A DNA stretch of 64,000 nucleotides from Bacteroidales bacterium (lineage in GTDB: Bacteria > Bacteroidota > Bacteroidia > Bacteroidales > F082): the NCBI GenBank assembly GCA_017460915.1, contig JAFUAA010000002.1, positions 44,087 to 108,086 on the forward strand, given 5' to 3'. Positions 32,787 to 42,350 of this stretch are shown piece by piece. Below the pieces are notes generated by a model. It was not told the origin of the DNA. It was given only the letters and a program-made list of their open reading frames with translations, and searched no databases. Numbering within the stretch: the stretch's first letter is position 1; each line of letters starts with the position of its first letter. The translations under genes and the position numbers were made by a program.

Positions 32787-33509
32787 ATGGAAAACAACGC
32801 TTTATATAACTCCATTCTCGCAAAGCAAGACCCCACCCAAGTCGCAGGCCTCTCCCGTTTCTTCAAAACAGGAAAGGGACAATATGGCGAAGGCGATAAG
32901 TTCTTGGGTATCAAAGTACCGATGACGCGTGAGGTGGTGAAGCAATGCTGGAAAGAGACGAACTTTGAGGATTTGGAAACATGCATCCAGTCCGGATACC
33001 ACGAAATGCGCCTCGCCGCCCTGCTGACTTTGGTCGAAATCTTCAAACACGCCAAGAAAGACAAAGCGCTGCAACAGCAATGCATCGACTTTTATCTTTC
33101 TCATACGCAATACATTAATAATTGGGACTTGGTGGATTTGTCGTGCTACGAACTGCTCGGCACATGGCTCTTAGACAAGAATCGCACCTTGGTCTACGAC
33201 CTCGCCCGCGATGGCAAGACGATTTGGGAACAACGTATCGGGATGGTGAGCACGATGGCATTTGTCCGCCACGGACAGTTGGACGACACTTTCGCCATCG
33301 CCGACCTCTTTTTGGCGAAGCCGCTACCTTTGCACGATTTGTTACAAAAAGCCGTCGGTTGGCTCCTACGCGAAGCGGGCAAACGCGATGAACAACACTT
33401 GAAAGATTGGCTGTCAACGCGATACAAGACCATGCCTCGCACGATGCTCCGCTATGCGATTGAGAAATTCGCGGATGAAGAACGACAAAGCTTTATGCGC
33501 TATGAATGA
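32787..33509 (+). CDS. AlkD-like DNA alkylation repair protein
   Basis: A 240-residue all-helical HEAT-like protein of the AlkC/AlkD DNA glycosylase family, which removes alkylated bases such as 3- and 7-alkylpurines without base flipping. Recognisable segments are KFLGIKVPMTREVVKQ, the active-site region YINNWDLVDLSCYELLG and KAVGWLLREAGKRD. It begins 2 bases after the AbiEii stop. The hydrolase downstream starts within its last codons (8-base overlap), so AlkD and the hydrolase form a coupled pair. Confidence 0.9.
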   Translation: MENNALYNSILAKQDPTQVAGLSRFFKTGKGQYGEGDKFLGIKVPMTREVVKQCWKETNFEDLETCIQSGYHEMRLAALLTLVEIFKHAKKDKALQQQCIDFYLSHTQYINNWDLVDLSCYELLGTWLLDKNRTLVYDLARDGKTIWEQRIGMVSTMAFVRHGQLDDTFAIADLFLAKPLPLHDLLQKAVGWLLREAGKRDEQHLKDWLSTRYKTMPRTMLRYAIEKFADEERQSFMRYE

Positions 33510-34185
33510 CGTCCGACTTCATTACATCGAAAAAGGCCAAGGCAAGCCGCTGGTTCTGCTTCACGGCAATGGCGAAAGTAGTGATTACTTTGAGCATCAA
33601 ATCGCTTATTTCTCAAAGGATTATCGCGTCATCGCCGTTGACACGCGCGGCCACGGACAGTCGCCGCGAGGTGAGAAGCCGTTCAACATCAAGCAGTTTG
33701 CCGAGGACTTGAACGGTTTTCTGGATGAAATGAGCCACCCGAAAGCCATCATCTTGGGCTTCTCCGACGGCGGCAACATCGCCTTGGAATTCGCCCTGAA
33801 ACACCCCGAACGGGTCGAAAAACTAGTTTTGAACGGCGCCAATCTTTTCCCCAACGGGGTGAAGCCGCGTTACCAATGGCCTATCGTGCTCGGTTACCAT
33901 ATCGCAAAATGCTTCGCCAAGAAATCGGAGGGTGCCAAAAAGAATGCCGAAATGCTTGCCTTGATGGTTAACGAGCCGCACATCGAGCCTTCGGAACTTG
34001 CTCGACTGACGATGCCCGTCTTGGTGGTCGCGGGCACGAAAGACATGATCAAGGAATCGCATACAAGGCTTATTTACAAGAGTTTGCCCGATGCACAGAT
34101 GAATCTCATCGAGGGCGACCATTTCATCGCCAACAAGAATCCCGAAGCATTTAATAAGGTGGTGGAGCGTTTTTTGAAAAAATAA
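33502..34185 (+). CDS. Alpha/beta hydrolase
   Basis: A 227-residue alpha/beta-hydrolase. The oxyanion strand LVLLHGNGESSDYF, the DTRGHGQS segment, the nucleophile elbow GFSDGG (Ser), the LVVAGTKDMI acid strand and the catalytic His in EGDHF are all present. The ATG at 33502 gives the usual short N-terminus and overlaps the AlkD stop; an earlier ATG at 33475 is possible but would overlap AlkD further. The substrate is unknown. Confidence 0.88.
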   Translation: MNDVRLHYIEKGQGKPLVLLHGNGESSDYFEHQIAYFSKDYRVIAVDTRGHGQSPRGEKPFNIKQFAEDLNGFLDEMSHPKAIILGFSDGGNIALEFALKHPERVEKLVLNGANLFPNGVKPRYQWPIVLGYHIAKCFAKKSEGAKKNAEMLALMVNEPHIEPSELARLTMPVLVVAGTKDMIKESHTRLIYKSLPDAQMNLIEGDHFIANKNPEAFNKVVERFLKK

Positions 34186-34188
34186 TGT

Positions 34189-34196
34189 TACATTTG
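34189..34196 (+). promoter_or_regulatory. -7 promoter element of the C10 protease gene
   Basis: TACATTTG begins 3 bases after the hydrolase stop and lies 23 bases before the ATG at 34219. Confidence 0.6.
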
Positions 34197-34218
34197 CAGG
34201 CGAATAATTGTCCTGAAA

Positions 34219-36765
34219 ATGAAAAAGATTTACCTTTCCCTTTTGTCGTTGGCTTTGGGCCTGACGACCCTGCAAGCCATGCCTGTTGATGTCACCAAGG
34301 CACTTGCTGCCGCCCAAAAATTCTCCACCGCGCAACTCGCCATGGAGCGCACTGCTCCCGAGTTGGTATACACGGGTCAAAACGAAACCTTCTTCGTCTT
34401 CAATCTCGGCGACCAAGCCTTTGTCATCATTGCCGGTGACGATGCCTACCGTCCCGTCATCGGCTATTCCGATGAATCGGCGTTTGATGCGGTCGACATC
34501 CCGCCTGCGCTCATGGATTATCTTGATGGCATTGAAGAAAGCATACTGAGTTTACGCTTGCGCGGCAACGCCTCGGCATCACCGATGGTGGCTGCCGAAT
34601 GGACTTCGGTGATGAACTACGGACGACTCATCTCGCGCAACGGCGGTCGAGGCACGGGCTATTTCTGCCAAACCAAATGGAACCAGGATTATCCCTACAA
34701 CTGTCTTTGCCCTGAGGACCCCGCTGGCTCGGGTGGTCATACCTACGTGGGCTGTCTGGCTACGGCCATGTCGCAGCTGATGCGTTTTTGGGCTTATCCA
34801 GTGCAAGGCATTGGAAGTCACTGCTATAACCACAGTGACTACGGTGAAATCTGCGCCGACCTCGGCAACACGACCTACGACTGGGACAATATGCCCAATG
34901 TGTTGGATAACACTTCAACCGACGAGGAAAAGCTGGCTACGGGTACGCTTTGTTTCCATTGCGGCGTGATCATCGACATGGGCTATGGTCCCGATGGCAG
35001 CGGTGGTGCTTCGGGTCCCATCCCTGGTGCGATGCATGATTATTTCAACTATAGCGAGGCCAACGTGCAGCTCCGTCGCGACGACTTTGAACTGGAGGAG
35101 TGGAAAATGATGGTGCGCGAGCAGTTCGACATGGGCTGGCCGATGTATTACGGTGGCTGTCAGGATGGCGGTTGCCATGCCTTCGTGTGTGATGGCTACG
35201 ACGACTACGATATGTTCCACTTCAACCTCGGTTGGGGCGGTAGCAGTAACGGCTGGTACATCATCGACGAGGCTCCTTACACCCATCCCGCTGATGCGAT
35301 GTTCAATTTCGTGCCGGCACCCGTCTATAACGAAACTCCGATGGCGCCTGCCAATTTCACTGCAGTTGCCGTTTCGGACACGGAACTCAAGGCGCGCCTC
35401 ATCTGGACCAATCCCACGACAACCCTCAACGGCACTCCGCTGACGAAAATCGAGCGGGTGGTGGTGTTGCGTGACAACGAAATCATCCAAGTCTTGGCGG
35501 ATGTCACTCCAGGAGAAACGATGGAGATTGTGGACAACGACGTGCCGCGTTATGATATGTACCATTACGCGGTGTACGCCGAGACAGAGACCCGTCACGG
35601 CAAGCACGCCAACGCAACCAATGTGCTGGTGGGCCCATCATGCACTTGGCATGTCATCATGACGACCAATTCCTTCCAAGGCTGGCGAGGCGGCTACATT
35701 GCCATATATAATACCTCAGGTCACGAAGTAGCTCGTTGTACAATGATGTCATCTACCACCGTTGCTTTCGAAGGAACTTTGCCGCTTGGAAAGCTTAGCT
35801 TCGGTTGGACTGTCCCCTCTGAGACGGTCAACCAGATGGGTTTTGTCATCAAGGACGCTGAGGGCAATACGGTTTATTCTTTCTCTGGTTCGTCCGATGA
35901 GTTGAACGAGGGCGTTTTCTTTGAGACCAATAACTCTTGTGGTGGGGCTTTGGATTGCGAAACGCCTCAAAACCTGATGGCTACCACGCAAGATGATGGC
36001 ATCCTGTTGACTTGGGAAGGTGTTGAGGATCAAGGCTATGGCTACAATATCTATCGTGATGGTTTGTTGTATCGCCTCGTTCAGGAGGGTACAGCGTATT
36101 TGGACGAAAACGTGGCTTTGGGTGGCCATTGCTACCGCATCGCTGTGCTTTGCGAAGGCGGCGAAAACGGTGAGTACTCTAACGAGTCGTGTGCCACATT
36201 CGGGCCTTGCTATCCACCGCGAAACCTTGACTATGAGTTGACCAACAATCACAAGCCCAAACTATATTGGGATGCACCGCAGCCGAATGAAGGTCTCTCT
36301 GGCTATTACCTTTTCAGGAAATTCGAGGATGGCGAATACCAGAGAATCAAATTGTTGAGCGCTAATGTGGCAACCTATACCGACAATACTGCCAACCAAG
36401 AAGGCGACTATTACTACCGTCTCTATGCCTATTACGGTGACTTGGATTGCACTTCAGCACCCGCCAATCGCAAATACCGTCCCAATGAGTTTGAATTGCA
36501 TGTGTATTATTCGCCTACTGGACTGGAAGAGAACGAATTGCAGGTGAAAGTCTATCCCAATCCCACCAACGGCCTTGTGACGGTGGAAACCAAGAACGAA
36601 GCCATGGTTTCGGTCTTTAATCCTCAGGGACAGTGTGTTTTGCAGAAAAAAACTACGGGCACTTCGACCTCGCTCGATTTGCATCATGTCGCTTCGGGCG
36701 TGTATTGGATAAAGGTGGAGACTGTTATAGGTATAGTGAACAAGCAAATTGCCGTGACGCGTTAA
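34219..36765 (+). CDS. C10 (streptopain/interpain-like) cysteine protease with T9SS tail
   Basis: An 848-residue secreted protease. Signal peptide MKKIYLSLLSLALGLTTLQA is followed by a Spi/streptopain-type propeptide (about 21-110, FFVFNLGDQAFVIIAGDDAYRPVIGYS). The C10 catalytic domain has Cys179 (GGHTYVGCLATAMSQLM) and His320 (GGCHAFVCDGYD). FN3-like domains follow (GILLTWEGVEDQGYGYNIYRDG and others), then a sorting tail VYPNPTNGLVTVETK...GVYWIKVET. The family includes Streptococcus SpeB and Prevotella interpain. It is probably surface-attached or released by T9SS. A TACATTTG promoter precedes it. Confidence 0.93.
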   Translation: MKKIYLSLLSLALGLTTLQAMPVDVTKALAAAQKFSTAQLAMERTAPELVYTGQNETFFVFNLGDQAFVIIAGDDAYRPVIGYSDESAFDAVDIPPALMDYLDGIEESILSLRLRGNASASPMVAAEWTSVMNYGRLISRNGGRGTGYFCQTKWNQDYPYNCLCPEDPAGSGGHTYVGCLATAMSQLMRFWAYPVQGIGSHCYNHSDYGEICADLGNTTYDWDNMPNVLDNTSTDEEKLATGTLCFHCGVIIDMGYGPDGSGGASGPIPGAMHDYFNYSEANVQLRRDDFELEEWKMMVREQFDMGWPMYYGGCQDGGCHAFVCDGYDDYDMFHFNLGWGGSSNGWYIIDEAPYTHPADAMFNFVPAPVYNETPMAPANFTAVAVSDTELKARLIWTNPTTTLNGTPLTKIERVVVLRDNEIIQVLADVTPGETMEIVDNDVPRYDMYHYAVYAETETRHGKHANATNVLVGPSCTWHVIMTTNSFQGWRGGYIAIYNTSGHEVARCTMMSSTTVAFEGTLPLGKLSFGWTVPSETVNQMGFVIKDAEGNTVYSFSGSSDELNEGVFFETNNSCGGALDCETPQNLMATTQDDGILLTWEGVEDQGYGYNIYRDGLLYRLVQEGTAYLDENVALGGHCYRIAVLCEGGENGEYSNESCATFGPCYPPRNLDYELTNNHKPKLYWDAPQPNEGLSGYYLFRKFEDGEYQRIKLLSANVATYTDNTANQEGDYYYRLYAYYGDLDCTSAPANRKYRPNEFELHVYYSPTGLEENELQVKVYPNPTNGLVTVETKNEAMVSVFNPQGQCVLQKKTTGTSTSLDLHHVASGVYWIKVETVIGIVNKQIAVTR

Positions 36766-36806
36766 AAAACTCCTACCTTCATACCTCTTACCTCATAACT
36801 ATTTAC

Positions 36807-36814
36807 TACCTTTG
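36807..36814 (+). promoter_or_regulatory. -7 promoter element of the mrp-nfu genes
   Basis: TACCTTTG lies 33 bases before the ATG at 36848. Confidence 0.65.
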
Positions 36815-36847
36815 CAGCGTAATTTAGAATCATTTTAGAAAAAAACT

Positions 36848-37864
36848 ATGTTGAATAAAGAAAACGTATTGGAGGTCCTGAAGGACGTCATTTATTTCCC
36901 CAAAGGGGACAATATCATCGCATTGAATATGGTTGACAATCTGTTGGTTAAGGAAAATGTCATCCGTTTCGATCTGATTATGGAGCACGCCAATGACCCG
37001 AAAAACGACATCCTCGTCAACGGAGCCAAGCGCACCTTGACCGAGTTTTTTGGCGAAGTCGACATCGAAATCAAGGTGGTGGAGGAGAAAACAGCTCTTT
37101 CGAAGGTGAAACACATCATCGCTGTGGCCTCGGGCAAGGGTGGCGTCGGCAAGTCGACGGTGGCGGCCAACCTCGCCATCGCCTTGGCGCGCGCCAACCA
37201 GCGCGTGGGCTTGATTGACGCCGATATCTACGGTCCTTCCGTCCCAATCATGTTTGGTACAGAAAATGAGCGTCCCGCCGCGTTCGAGAAAGACGGCAAG
37301 ACGGTGATGCTACCCATTGAGAAATACGGCATCAAGTTGCTGAGTATCGGCTATTTCGTCGACCCCGAGCGTCCGCTCATCTGGCGTGGACCCATGGCCA
37401 CCAGCGCCCTCAACCAGCTGATGAACGACACTCTTTGGGGCGAACTCGACTGGATGGTGGTCGATATGCCTCCTGGGACGGGCGACATCCAACTGACGCT
37501 GGCACAGCAATATAACGTGTCGGGTGCCATCATCGTCACCACACCGCAGAAGGTGGCCTTCGCCGACGTGCTGCGCGCCGCGATGATGTTCAAGGAAGAA
37601 GCCCTGCAAATCCCGATTTACGGCTTGGTGGAGAATATGGCTTACTTCACGCCTTATGACCTGCCGAACAACAAATACTACATCTTCGGTCGTGAGACGG
37701 GCAAGCAATTCGCCGAAAAACTGGGTGTACCCTTCCTCGGACAAATCCCGATCACGGAAAAGATTGCCGAGAGCGGCGACGCGGGCACCCCACTGGCTTT
37801 GGACGCCGATTCGCCCGTCAGCAAGGCGTTCGACCAAATCGCACAAGCAATTATCAACTCCTAA
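36848..37864 (+). CDS. Mrp/ApbC iron-sulfur cluster carrier ATPase
   Basis: A 338-residue P-loop ATPase. A MIP18-like N-terminal domain (residues about 1-80) is followed by the Mrp domain with the deviant Walker A motif ASGKGGVGKSTVAANLA, Walker B-like WMVVDMPPGTGD and GLVENMAYF. The C-terminal CxxC that many Mrp proteins carry after ENMxYF is replaced by TPYDLPNNKYYIFG, a variant I associate with Bacteroidota. It should carry 4Fe-4S clusters to apoproteins. The NFU gene follows after 30 bases, which supports that role. Confidence 0.93.
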   Translation: MLNKENVLEVLKDVIYFPKGDNIIALNMVDNLLVKENVIRFDLIMEHANDPKNDILVNGAKRTLTEFFGEVDIEIKVVEEKTALSKVKHIIAVASGKGGVGKSTVAANLAIALARANQRVGLIDADIYGPSVPIMFGTENERPAAFEKDGKTVMLPIEKYGIKLLSIGYFVDPERPLIWRGPMATSALNQLMNDTLWGELDWMVVDMPPGTGDIQLTLAQQYNVSGAIIVTTPQKVAFADVLRAAMMFKEEALQIPIYGLVENMAYFTPYDLPNNKYYIFGRETGKQFAEKLGVPFLGQIPITEKIAESGDAGTPLALDADSPVSKAFDQIAQAIINS

Positions 37865-37894
37865 CTCCTACCTCCTAATTCCTAACTGAACAAT

Positions 37895-38146
37895 ATGGAT
37901 AAAGACACAATACAACGCAAAGTAATCAACGTCCTCGAACAAGTGCGTCCCTATCTCCAGCAGGATGGCGGCGACGTCAACTTCGTGGAACTCACCGACG
38001 ACAACGTGGTGATGGTGGAACTCACGGGTGCCTGCGGCAGCTGCCCCTACAGCACCATGACCCTCAAAAACGGCATCGAGAACGTGATGAAGAAAGCCAT
38101 CCCCGAAATCACTGCGGTGGAACAGGTGGAAACACTGGATTTATAA
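37895..38146 (+). CDS. NFU-type iron-sulfur scaffold (NifU C-terminal domain)
   Basis: An 83-residue stand-alone NifU C-terminal domain. The cluster-binding CxxC is in GACGSCPYSTMTLKNGIE, preceded by VRPYLQQDGGDVNFVEL. It assembles or transfers 4Fe-4S clusters and is adjacent to the Mrp carrier, so the two probably act together. Confidence 0.93.
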   Translation: MDKDTIQRKVINVLEQVRPYLQQDGGDVNFVELTDDNVVMVELTGACGSCPYSTMTLKNGIENVMKKAIPEITAVEQVETLDL

Positions 38147-38176
38147 ATCATTGTCAAACATAAAACTCAAACGAAA

Positions 38177-39808
38177 ATGAAAAAAGTTCTATTCTCATTA
38201 ATGGCTATGCTGCTCCTTTCGGTGAGCGGCATCGCGCAAACGACCTATACCATGGTCAATTCGGCCTCGCAGCTTGATCCAGGGCAGTACATCCTGGTCG
38301 GCTACGACAACGACGGTCAAGCCTTCGTGATGAGCTACCAGAAATCCAATAACCGTCACGCTCTCACCATCGACGAGGTTGGCGGCGTCATCACAGCTAC
38401 GGTGGCCACCGACCCGTCCTCGCAGGACGAGCCTTACGAGTTCACCCTCGGCGGTTCGGCTGGCGCTTGGACCCTTTTCGACCCGCTCAACAACGGCTAC
38501 CTTTATGCTCCTGGCGGCGGTAACTACCTCCGCACGCAGAGCACCCTTGATGACAAAGGTCGCTGGACCATCACCGATGGCGAAGAAGGCGGCATGGTGC
38601 CCGTCAGCAACGGCGGTGCCGAACAGTGCTACATGCGCTACAACATCACTTCCACTTTGTTCGGCTGCTACAAGGAGTCGTCAAACGTGGCTGCACCCGT
38701 CTATTTCTTCAAGGCCGCTGCCCAGCTCGACCCAGAACCGAGCAACTATCCCACCAACTTCACCGCTACGGTGGAGGGCACCGATGTGACCCTCACCTGG
38801 ACCGATGCCACGGGTAGCCAACTGCCCAGCAAGTATTTGGTGTTGGCCTCGACGGGCAACATCACCGTTCCCACCGATGGCACGCCCGTTGCCAACGGCG
38901 ACTTGGCCATGAATGTGAACTACGGTGCCCAAACCTATACCTTCAGCGGCTTGCAAGGTGGCACCACCTATCACTTCGCCATCTTCCCCTACACCAACAG
39001 CGGCGCCAACATCGATTATAAGACCGATGGTAGCTATCCGACGGCTGATGCAACAACGGAAAATCTTGATTATCTGCTGTATGAAGACTTCGACGAAGAT
39101 CTTGGCGTGTTCACCACTTTTGATGCCTACGGCGACCAAAGTTGGCATCAAGGCTCCTACCAAGGCACGACCTACGCCAACATGAATGGCTATGCCAATC
39201 AAACCTACAACAAGAATGAAGACTGGCTGATTGCTTATGTGGAAGTCCCGGATCTGACTTTCACCGATGTTTTCATGGAATTCAGAACTGCAATGAAGTT
39301 CGACGGCGACCCGCTGCGCGTGGCTATTTCAACGGATTATGACGGCCAAAGCGATCCCAGCGACTTCGAATGGGATGACATCACTGACGCTTTCGACTAT
39401 TCAACGGGTGACTACGAATGGGTTGAATCGGGCGAATTGAATGTGATCGATTATGCTGGTAATGGAAGCTTCTACATCGCGTTTATTTATACCAGTACTG
39501 ACGAAGCTGCTTCGTCATGGGAAATTGATTATGTGAAGGTCTGGGGCAAGTTCACGGCTTCTGTCTATGAGAATGAGATGGCTGTCATCAGCCTCTATCC
39601 CAATCCCGCTCGCGAGCAAGTTTCCTTCGTGCTGGAGAGCGACGCCCAAGTGAGCATCTTCGACATGACGGGACGCAAGGTGAGCGAGACGGAATGCAAG
39701 GCTGGCGAAGCCCAACTCGGCGTTTCGGAACTCGACAATGGCGTTTATTTCGTCAACTTCCGCTTCGCTGACGGCACCACGGCTGTCTCCAAGTTCGTGA
39801 AGTTCTAA
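38177..39808 (+). CDS. T9SS-secreted protein with FN3 and choice-of-anchor-J-like domains
   Basis: A 543-residue exported protein. Signal peptide MKKVLFSLMAMLLLSVSGIAQ is followed by a beta-rich domain (about 22-175, YTMVNSASQLDPGQYILVGYD). An FN3 domain follows (about 190-290, NFTATVEGTDVTLTWTDATG), then a jelly-roll/choice-of-anchor-J region (about 295-460, LLYEDFDEDLGVF...SSWEIDYVKVWG) and a sorting tail LYPNPAREQVSFVL...GVYFVNFRF. The role is unknown; the architecture suggests a surface ligand-binding or nuclease-associated module. A family B repeat follows the stop. Confidence 0.82.
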   Translation: MKKVLFSLMAMLLLSVSGIAQTTYTMVNSASQLDPGQYILVGYDNDGQAFVMSYQKSNNRHALTIDEVGGVITATVATDPSSQDEPYEFTLGGSAGAWTLFDPLNNGYLYAPGGGNYLRTQSTLDDKGRWTITDGEEGGMVPVSNGGAEQCYMRYNITSTLFGCYKESSNVAAPVYFFKAAAQLDPEPSNYPTNFTATVEGTDVTLTWTDATGSQLPSKYLVLASTGNITVPTDGTPVANGDLAMNVNYGAQTYTFSGLQGGTTYHFAIFPYTNSGANIDYKTDGSYPTADATTENLDYLLYEDFDEDLGVFTTFDAYGDQSWHQGSYQGTTYANMNGYANQTYNKNEDWLIAYVEVPDLTFTDVFMEFRTAMKFDGDPLRVAISTDYDGQSDPSDFEWDDITDAFDYSTGDYEWVESGELNVIDYAGNGSFYIAFIYTSTDEAASSWEIDYVKVWGKFTASVYENEMAVISLYPNPAREQVSFVLESDAQVSIFDMTGRKVSETECKAGEAQLGVSELDNGVYFVNFRFADGTTAVSKFVKF

Positions 39809-39822
39809 TACAGACGCGTCGG

Positions 39823-39907
39823 CGTCATTGCGAGCGAAGAGCAACGGAGCGAAGCAATCCAGAGAATCAACTTTATTGTCTGGATTGCTTCGTTCCTCGC
39901 AATGACG
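39823..39907. repeat. Repeat family B, full inverted copy
   Basis: CGTCATTGCGAGCGAAGAGC leads to GAAGCAATCCAGA, and the right arm TCTGGATTGCTTCG leads to CTCGCAATGACG. The arms form a long imperfect hairpin that begins 15 bases after the stop of the T9SS gene and ends 23 bases before the next ATG. Confidence 0.85.
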
Positions 39908-39930
39908 CAAAGCGACGACAAGATGAAACA

Positions 39931-41490
39931 ATGAAACAGCGATTACTCATAGTGCTTCTGATGCTTCCCTGCTTCGCCTTCGCCCAGCCGGTGGAGCCCG
40001 TGCGCTATGAGGTGGACCGCTGGAACAAGGCCCAAGGCTGCCACTTCGAGTCCTTCGGCGAGCAAGGCGGCCTGATGTGTGTCGAGACCGAGAAGACCGA
40101 CAAGGAGAAACACCGCCTCTGGAGTTTCGCCTGCCTCGACAGCACTTTGTACGAGACCCGCAGCGACCTCATCCCCCTGCCCGAGAAACTGACCTACTTC
40201 GATTCGGGCAGCGATGCGCGTTTTGCGGCTTTTTTGTTCGTCAATGACGGCAACAAAAAAGCGGCCGATTCGCTGGATTTCCTCGTGGTGACTTACGACC
40301 GGAAGGAGCGGAGCTATCGCACCTTTTGGGACAAATGGCCCGAAAAGACCGTCCCGCTTTCCATTGCCGTCGCTGATGGCACAATGCTGCTGGCCTTGAA
40401 CAACAAAAGCGGCAATGGAAGCTTGCGTTTCTACGACTTGGCGGGCGATTCCAATCGTGAAGTAACGCCTTCGTCATCAAGTAGTTTTGTCTTGTTCCAA
40501 ACGGCGGCTTTTCCGCAGGAGCATCGCTTTGTGGTAGCCGCAAAGGAGTTTGAAAACAAACGTTTTGCCTCGACTTCCTTCCTCGTTTATTCCACTTCCG
40601 GCAGTTTGCAAGGCAGTTACCGCTACGAGAACATCCCCAATGCGGCCTTGGGTCGCATGGGTTTCCGCTTCGATGAAAACCATAACTTGGTGGTTATCGG
40701 CACTTTGGAGCGCGAGAGCGGACGCAAAGTTAACCTGGAAGGCGTGACGGAGAACTTTGACAAGGAGAGCGTCGGCGTGGTGTGGATGAAATTTGAGACA
40801 GGCGCGCCCAACAGTCGCGTGTTTCTTTTCAAGGACATGCCCGAAATCGAGCACGCCTTGACCGCCTCCGACCGTGTGCGATTGCGCGAAGAAAAACTGA
40901 AGCTGAGCAAAAACCAAAAGGCGACCCAAGGCGAAATCGCGTTCCAGTTCCTTACCCCGCGCCTGACTGATTTCGGCGACCTGACAGTCTTTTCGGCAGA
41001 GGCCTTCATGCCTTATTACCATACCGAAACCCGCATGAGTTACGGCTATTACGGCTACTATGGCGGCTATCCTTACACCTACACCGTGTTCGATGGCTAC
41101 GACTTCTTCAGCGAGATTCTGCTGGCTTTCGACAAGGACGGACATCTGCAATGGCAGCAATCCGTGAAGTTTGACAACGAGCTGACTTACGAGTTGACGC
41201 CGCACGCTTCAGAAGGTGTGTGCTATGACGAGTTGGTAGTGGTTTCGCCGTATCGCAACCACCTGCGTTACACAGCGTTTGATGCACAAGGTCAGCAGCT
41301 GATGAACCAGCAAAACGCGAAAATCGACCCGATTCACGGCGCGGATTATGTGGAAGACGAGTATTTCGCCCAAATCGCGAAATGGTACGGCAACCGCTAT
41401 CTCATTTTCGGCTCGCAGATCATCCAAAACAGCACCCAACCCAAGCCGAGGCGGACGGTGTTCTATCTGCAAAAGGTTCAATATGATTGA
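39931..41490 (+). CDS. Exported protein of unknown function
   Basis: A 519-residue protein with signal peptide MKQRLLIVLLMLPCFAFAQ. The remainder is beta-rich and has no recognised domain. It contains repeated blade-like strands (HRLWSFACLDSTLYETRSDL, SLDFLVVTYDRKERSYRTFWD, SFVLFQTAAFPQEHRFVVAAK, DEYFAQIAKWYGNRYLIFG), which could form a beta-propeller, and a Tyr/Gly-rich patch (YGYYGYYGGYPYTYTVFDGY). No T9SS tail. The next gene starts 3 bases later, so they are cotranscribed. The fold is my inference. Confidence 0.75.
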   Translation: MKQRLLIVLLMLPCFAFAQPVEPVRYEVDRWNKAQGCHFESFGEQGGLMCVETEKTDKEKHRLWSFACLDSTLYETRSDLIPLPEKLTYFDSGSDARFAAFLFVNDGNKKAADSLDFLVVTYDRKERSYRTFWDKWPEKTVPLSIAVADGTMLLALNNKSGNGSLRFYDLAGDSNREVTPSSSSSFVLFQTAAFPQEHRFVVAAKEFENKRFASTSFLVYSTSGSLQGSYRYENIPNAALGRMGFRFDENHNLVVIGTLERESGRKVNLEGVTENFDKESVGVVWMKFETGAPNSRVFLFKDMPEIEHALTASDRVRLREEKLKLSKNQKATQGEIAFQFLTPRLTDFGDLTVFSAEAFMPYYHTETRMSYGYYGYYGGYPYTYTVFDGYDFFSEILLAFDKDGHLQWQQSVKFDNELTYELTPHASEGVCYDELVVVSPYRNHLRYTAFDAQGQQLMNQQNAKIDPIHGADYVEDEYFAQIAKWYGNRYLIFGSQIIQNSTQPKPRRTVFYLQKVQYD

Positions 41491-41493
41491 GTT

Positions 41494-42162
41494 ATGTTGT
41501 GGAGTTATCTGAAATATCTGGTGCAGCGCAAGAGCAAGTATTCGGTTCATTCGCCTTTTGTGTACGACTTTATGACCAAGGTTTTGTACGACAAAGGCTC
41601 CAATCGCGATTATGATACGATGCTGAGAATCAGTCGTTTGTTGGACGGAAAACGCTATGCTACACGTCCGCGCCGCAAGGAAGGCCGTTTGCTCTATCGT
41701 TTGGTGAACTACCTCGAACCCGAGACCGTAGTGTCGTTTGGCACGCTTTCGGCGCTCAATACGACGGCGTTGGCCTTGGGTAACTTGCAGACCAAGGTCT
41801 ATCTCGACCATTCCGCCGACTTCCTCGAAACGATGAACTCGATGGGCGTGGTGAATGTGAACCTGTTGCGCCGCGACAAGCCCGAGCAGGAACAGCTGGA
41901 ACGACTGGTCCTCGACTTTGTTTTCTTTGGCTTGAACGACTTCGGCGAGGACACTTGGAACAAGCTGGAGGAAGCCTACGCGCAGGCTAACGAGGAGACC
42001 GTGCTCATCTTCGAGGGCATCCACCATTCCCACCGCACCGAAGCCGCATGGGAAGCCATCAAGGCTGATGAGGATGTCACTCTGAGCATCGATGTCTATT
42101 CCGTCGGGTTGGTTTTCTTCCGCGAAGGCATTGAAAAACAGGATTTTATTTTGAAATATTGA
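41494..42162 (+). CDS. SAM-methyltransferase-like protein with degenerate cofactor motif
   Basis: A 222-residue protein with the N-terminus of a Bacteroidota class I methyltransferase-like group (YLVQRKSKYSVHSPFVYDFMTKVLYDKG). The core then reads VNYLEPETVVSFGTLSALNTTALALGN, where the glycine-rich SAM loop is expected. It lacks the DxGxGxG pattern, so cofactor binding is doubtful. Later strands (KVYLDHSADFLETMNSMGVVNVNLL, LDFVFFGLND, ETVLIFEGIHHS) keep the Rossmann order. It could be an inactive paralogue or a methyltransferase with an unusual loop. Confidence 0.65.
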   Translation: MLWSYLKYLVQRKSKYSVHSPFVYDFMTKVLYDKGSNRDYDTMLRISRLLDGKRYATRPRRKEGRLLYRLVNYLEPETVVSFGTLSALNTTALALGNLQTKVYLDHSADFLETMNSMGVVNVNLLRRDKPEQEQLERLVLDFVFFGLNDFGEDTWNKLEEAYAQANEETVLIFEGIHHSHRTEAAWEAIKADEDVTLSIDVYSVGLVFFREGIEKQDFILKY

Positions 42163-42350
42163 TAATTGGGAAACTGCAGATTATACAGATGGAACAGAAA
42201 AGCATTTCGAAATTGTTTGGCACAAGTGCCTATTAAATAGATTCCTACTGGGCGATAGCCCATCTGTACAAGTCGGGCGCTTGCGTTCTCAAAATTCTGG
42301 GACTCGAATCCGTAAAATCTGTGTAATCTGTAGTTCAAAAAAACAGTACT
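42163..42350. other. Intergenic region with remnant inverted repeat
   Basis: This 188-base gap has no gene. GATTATACAGAT near 42179 is nearly complementary to ATCTGTGTAATC near 42318. The second site lies in AAAATCTGTGTAATCTGTAG, a phrase I recall as a common intergenic repeat in Bacteroidota. No tRNA or promoter is recognised. Confidence 0.4.

Noticed and set aside
42163-42350. Possible tRNA gene in the 188-base gap (GGACTCGAATCC-like stretch)
   Set aside because: No cloverleaf with acceptor and anticodon stems could be built around it.
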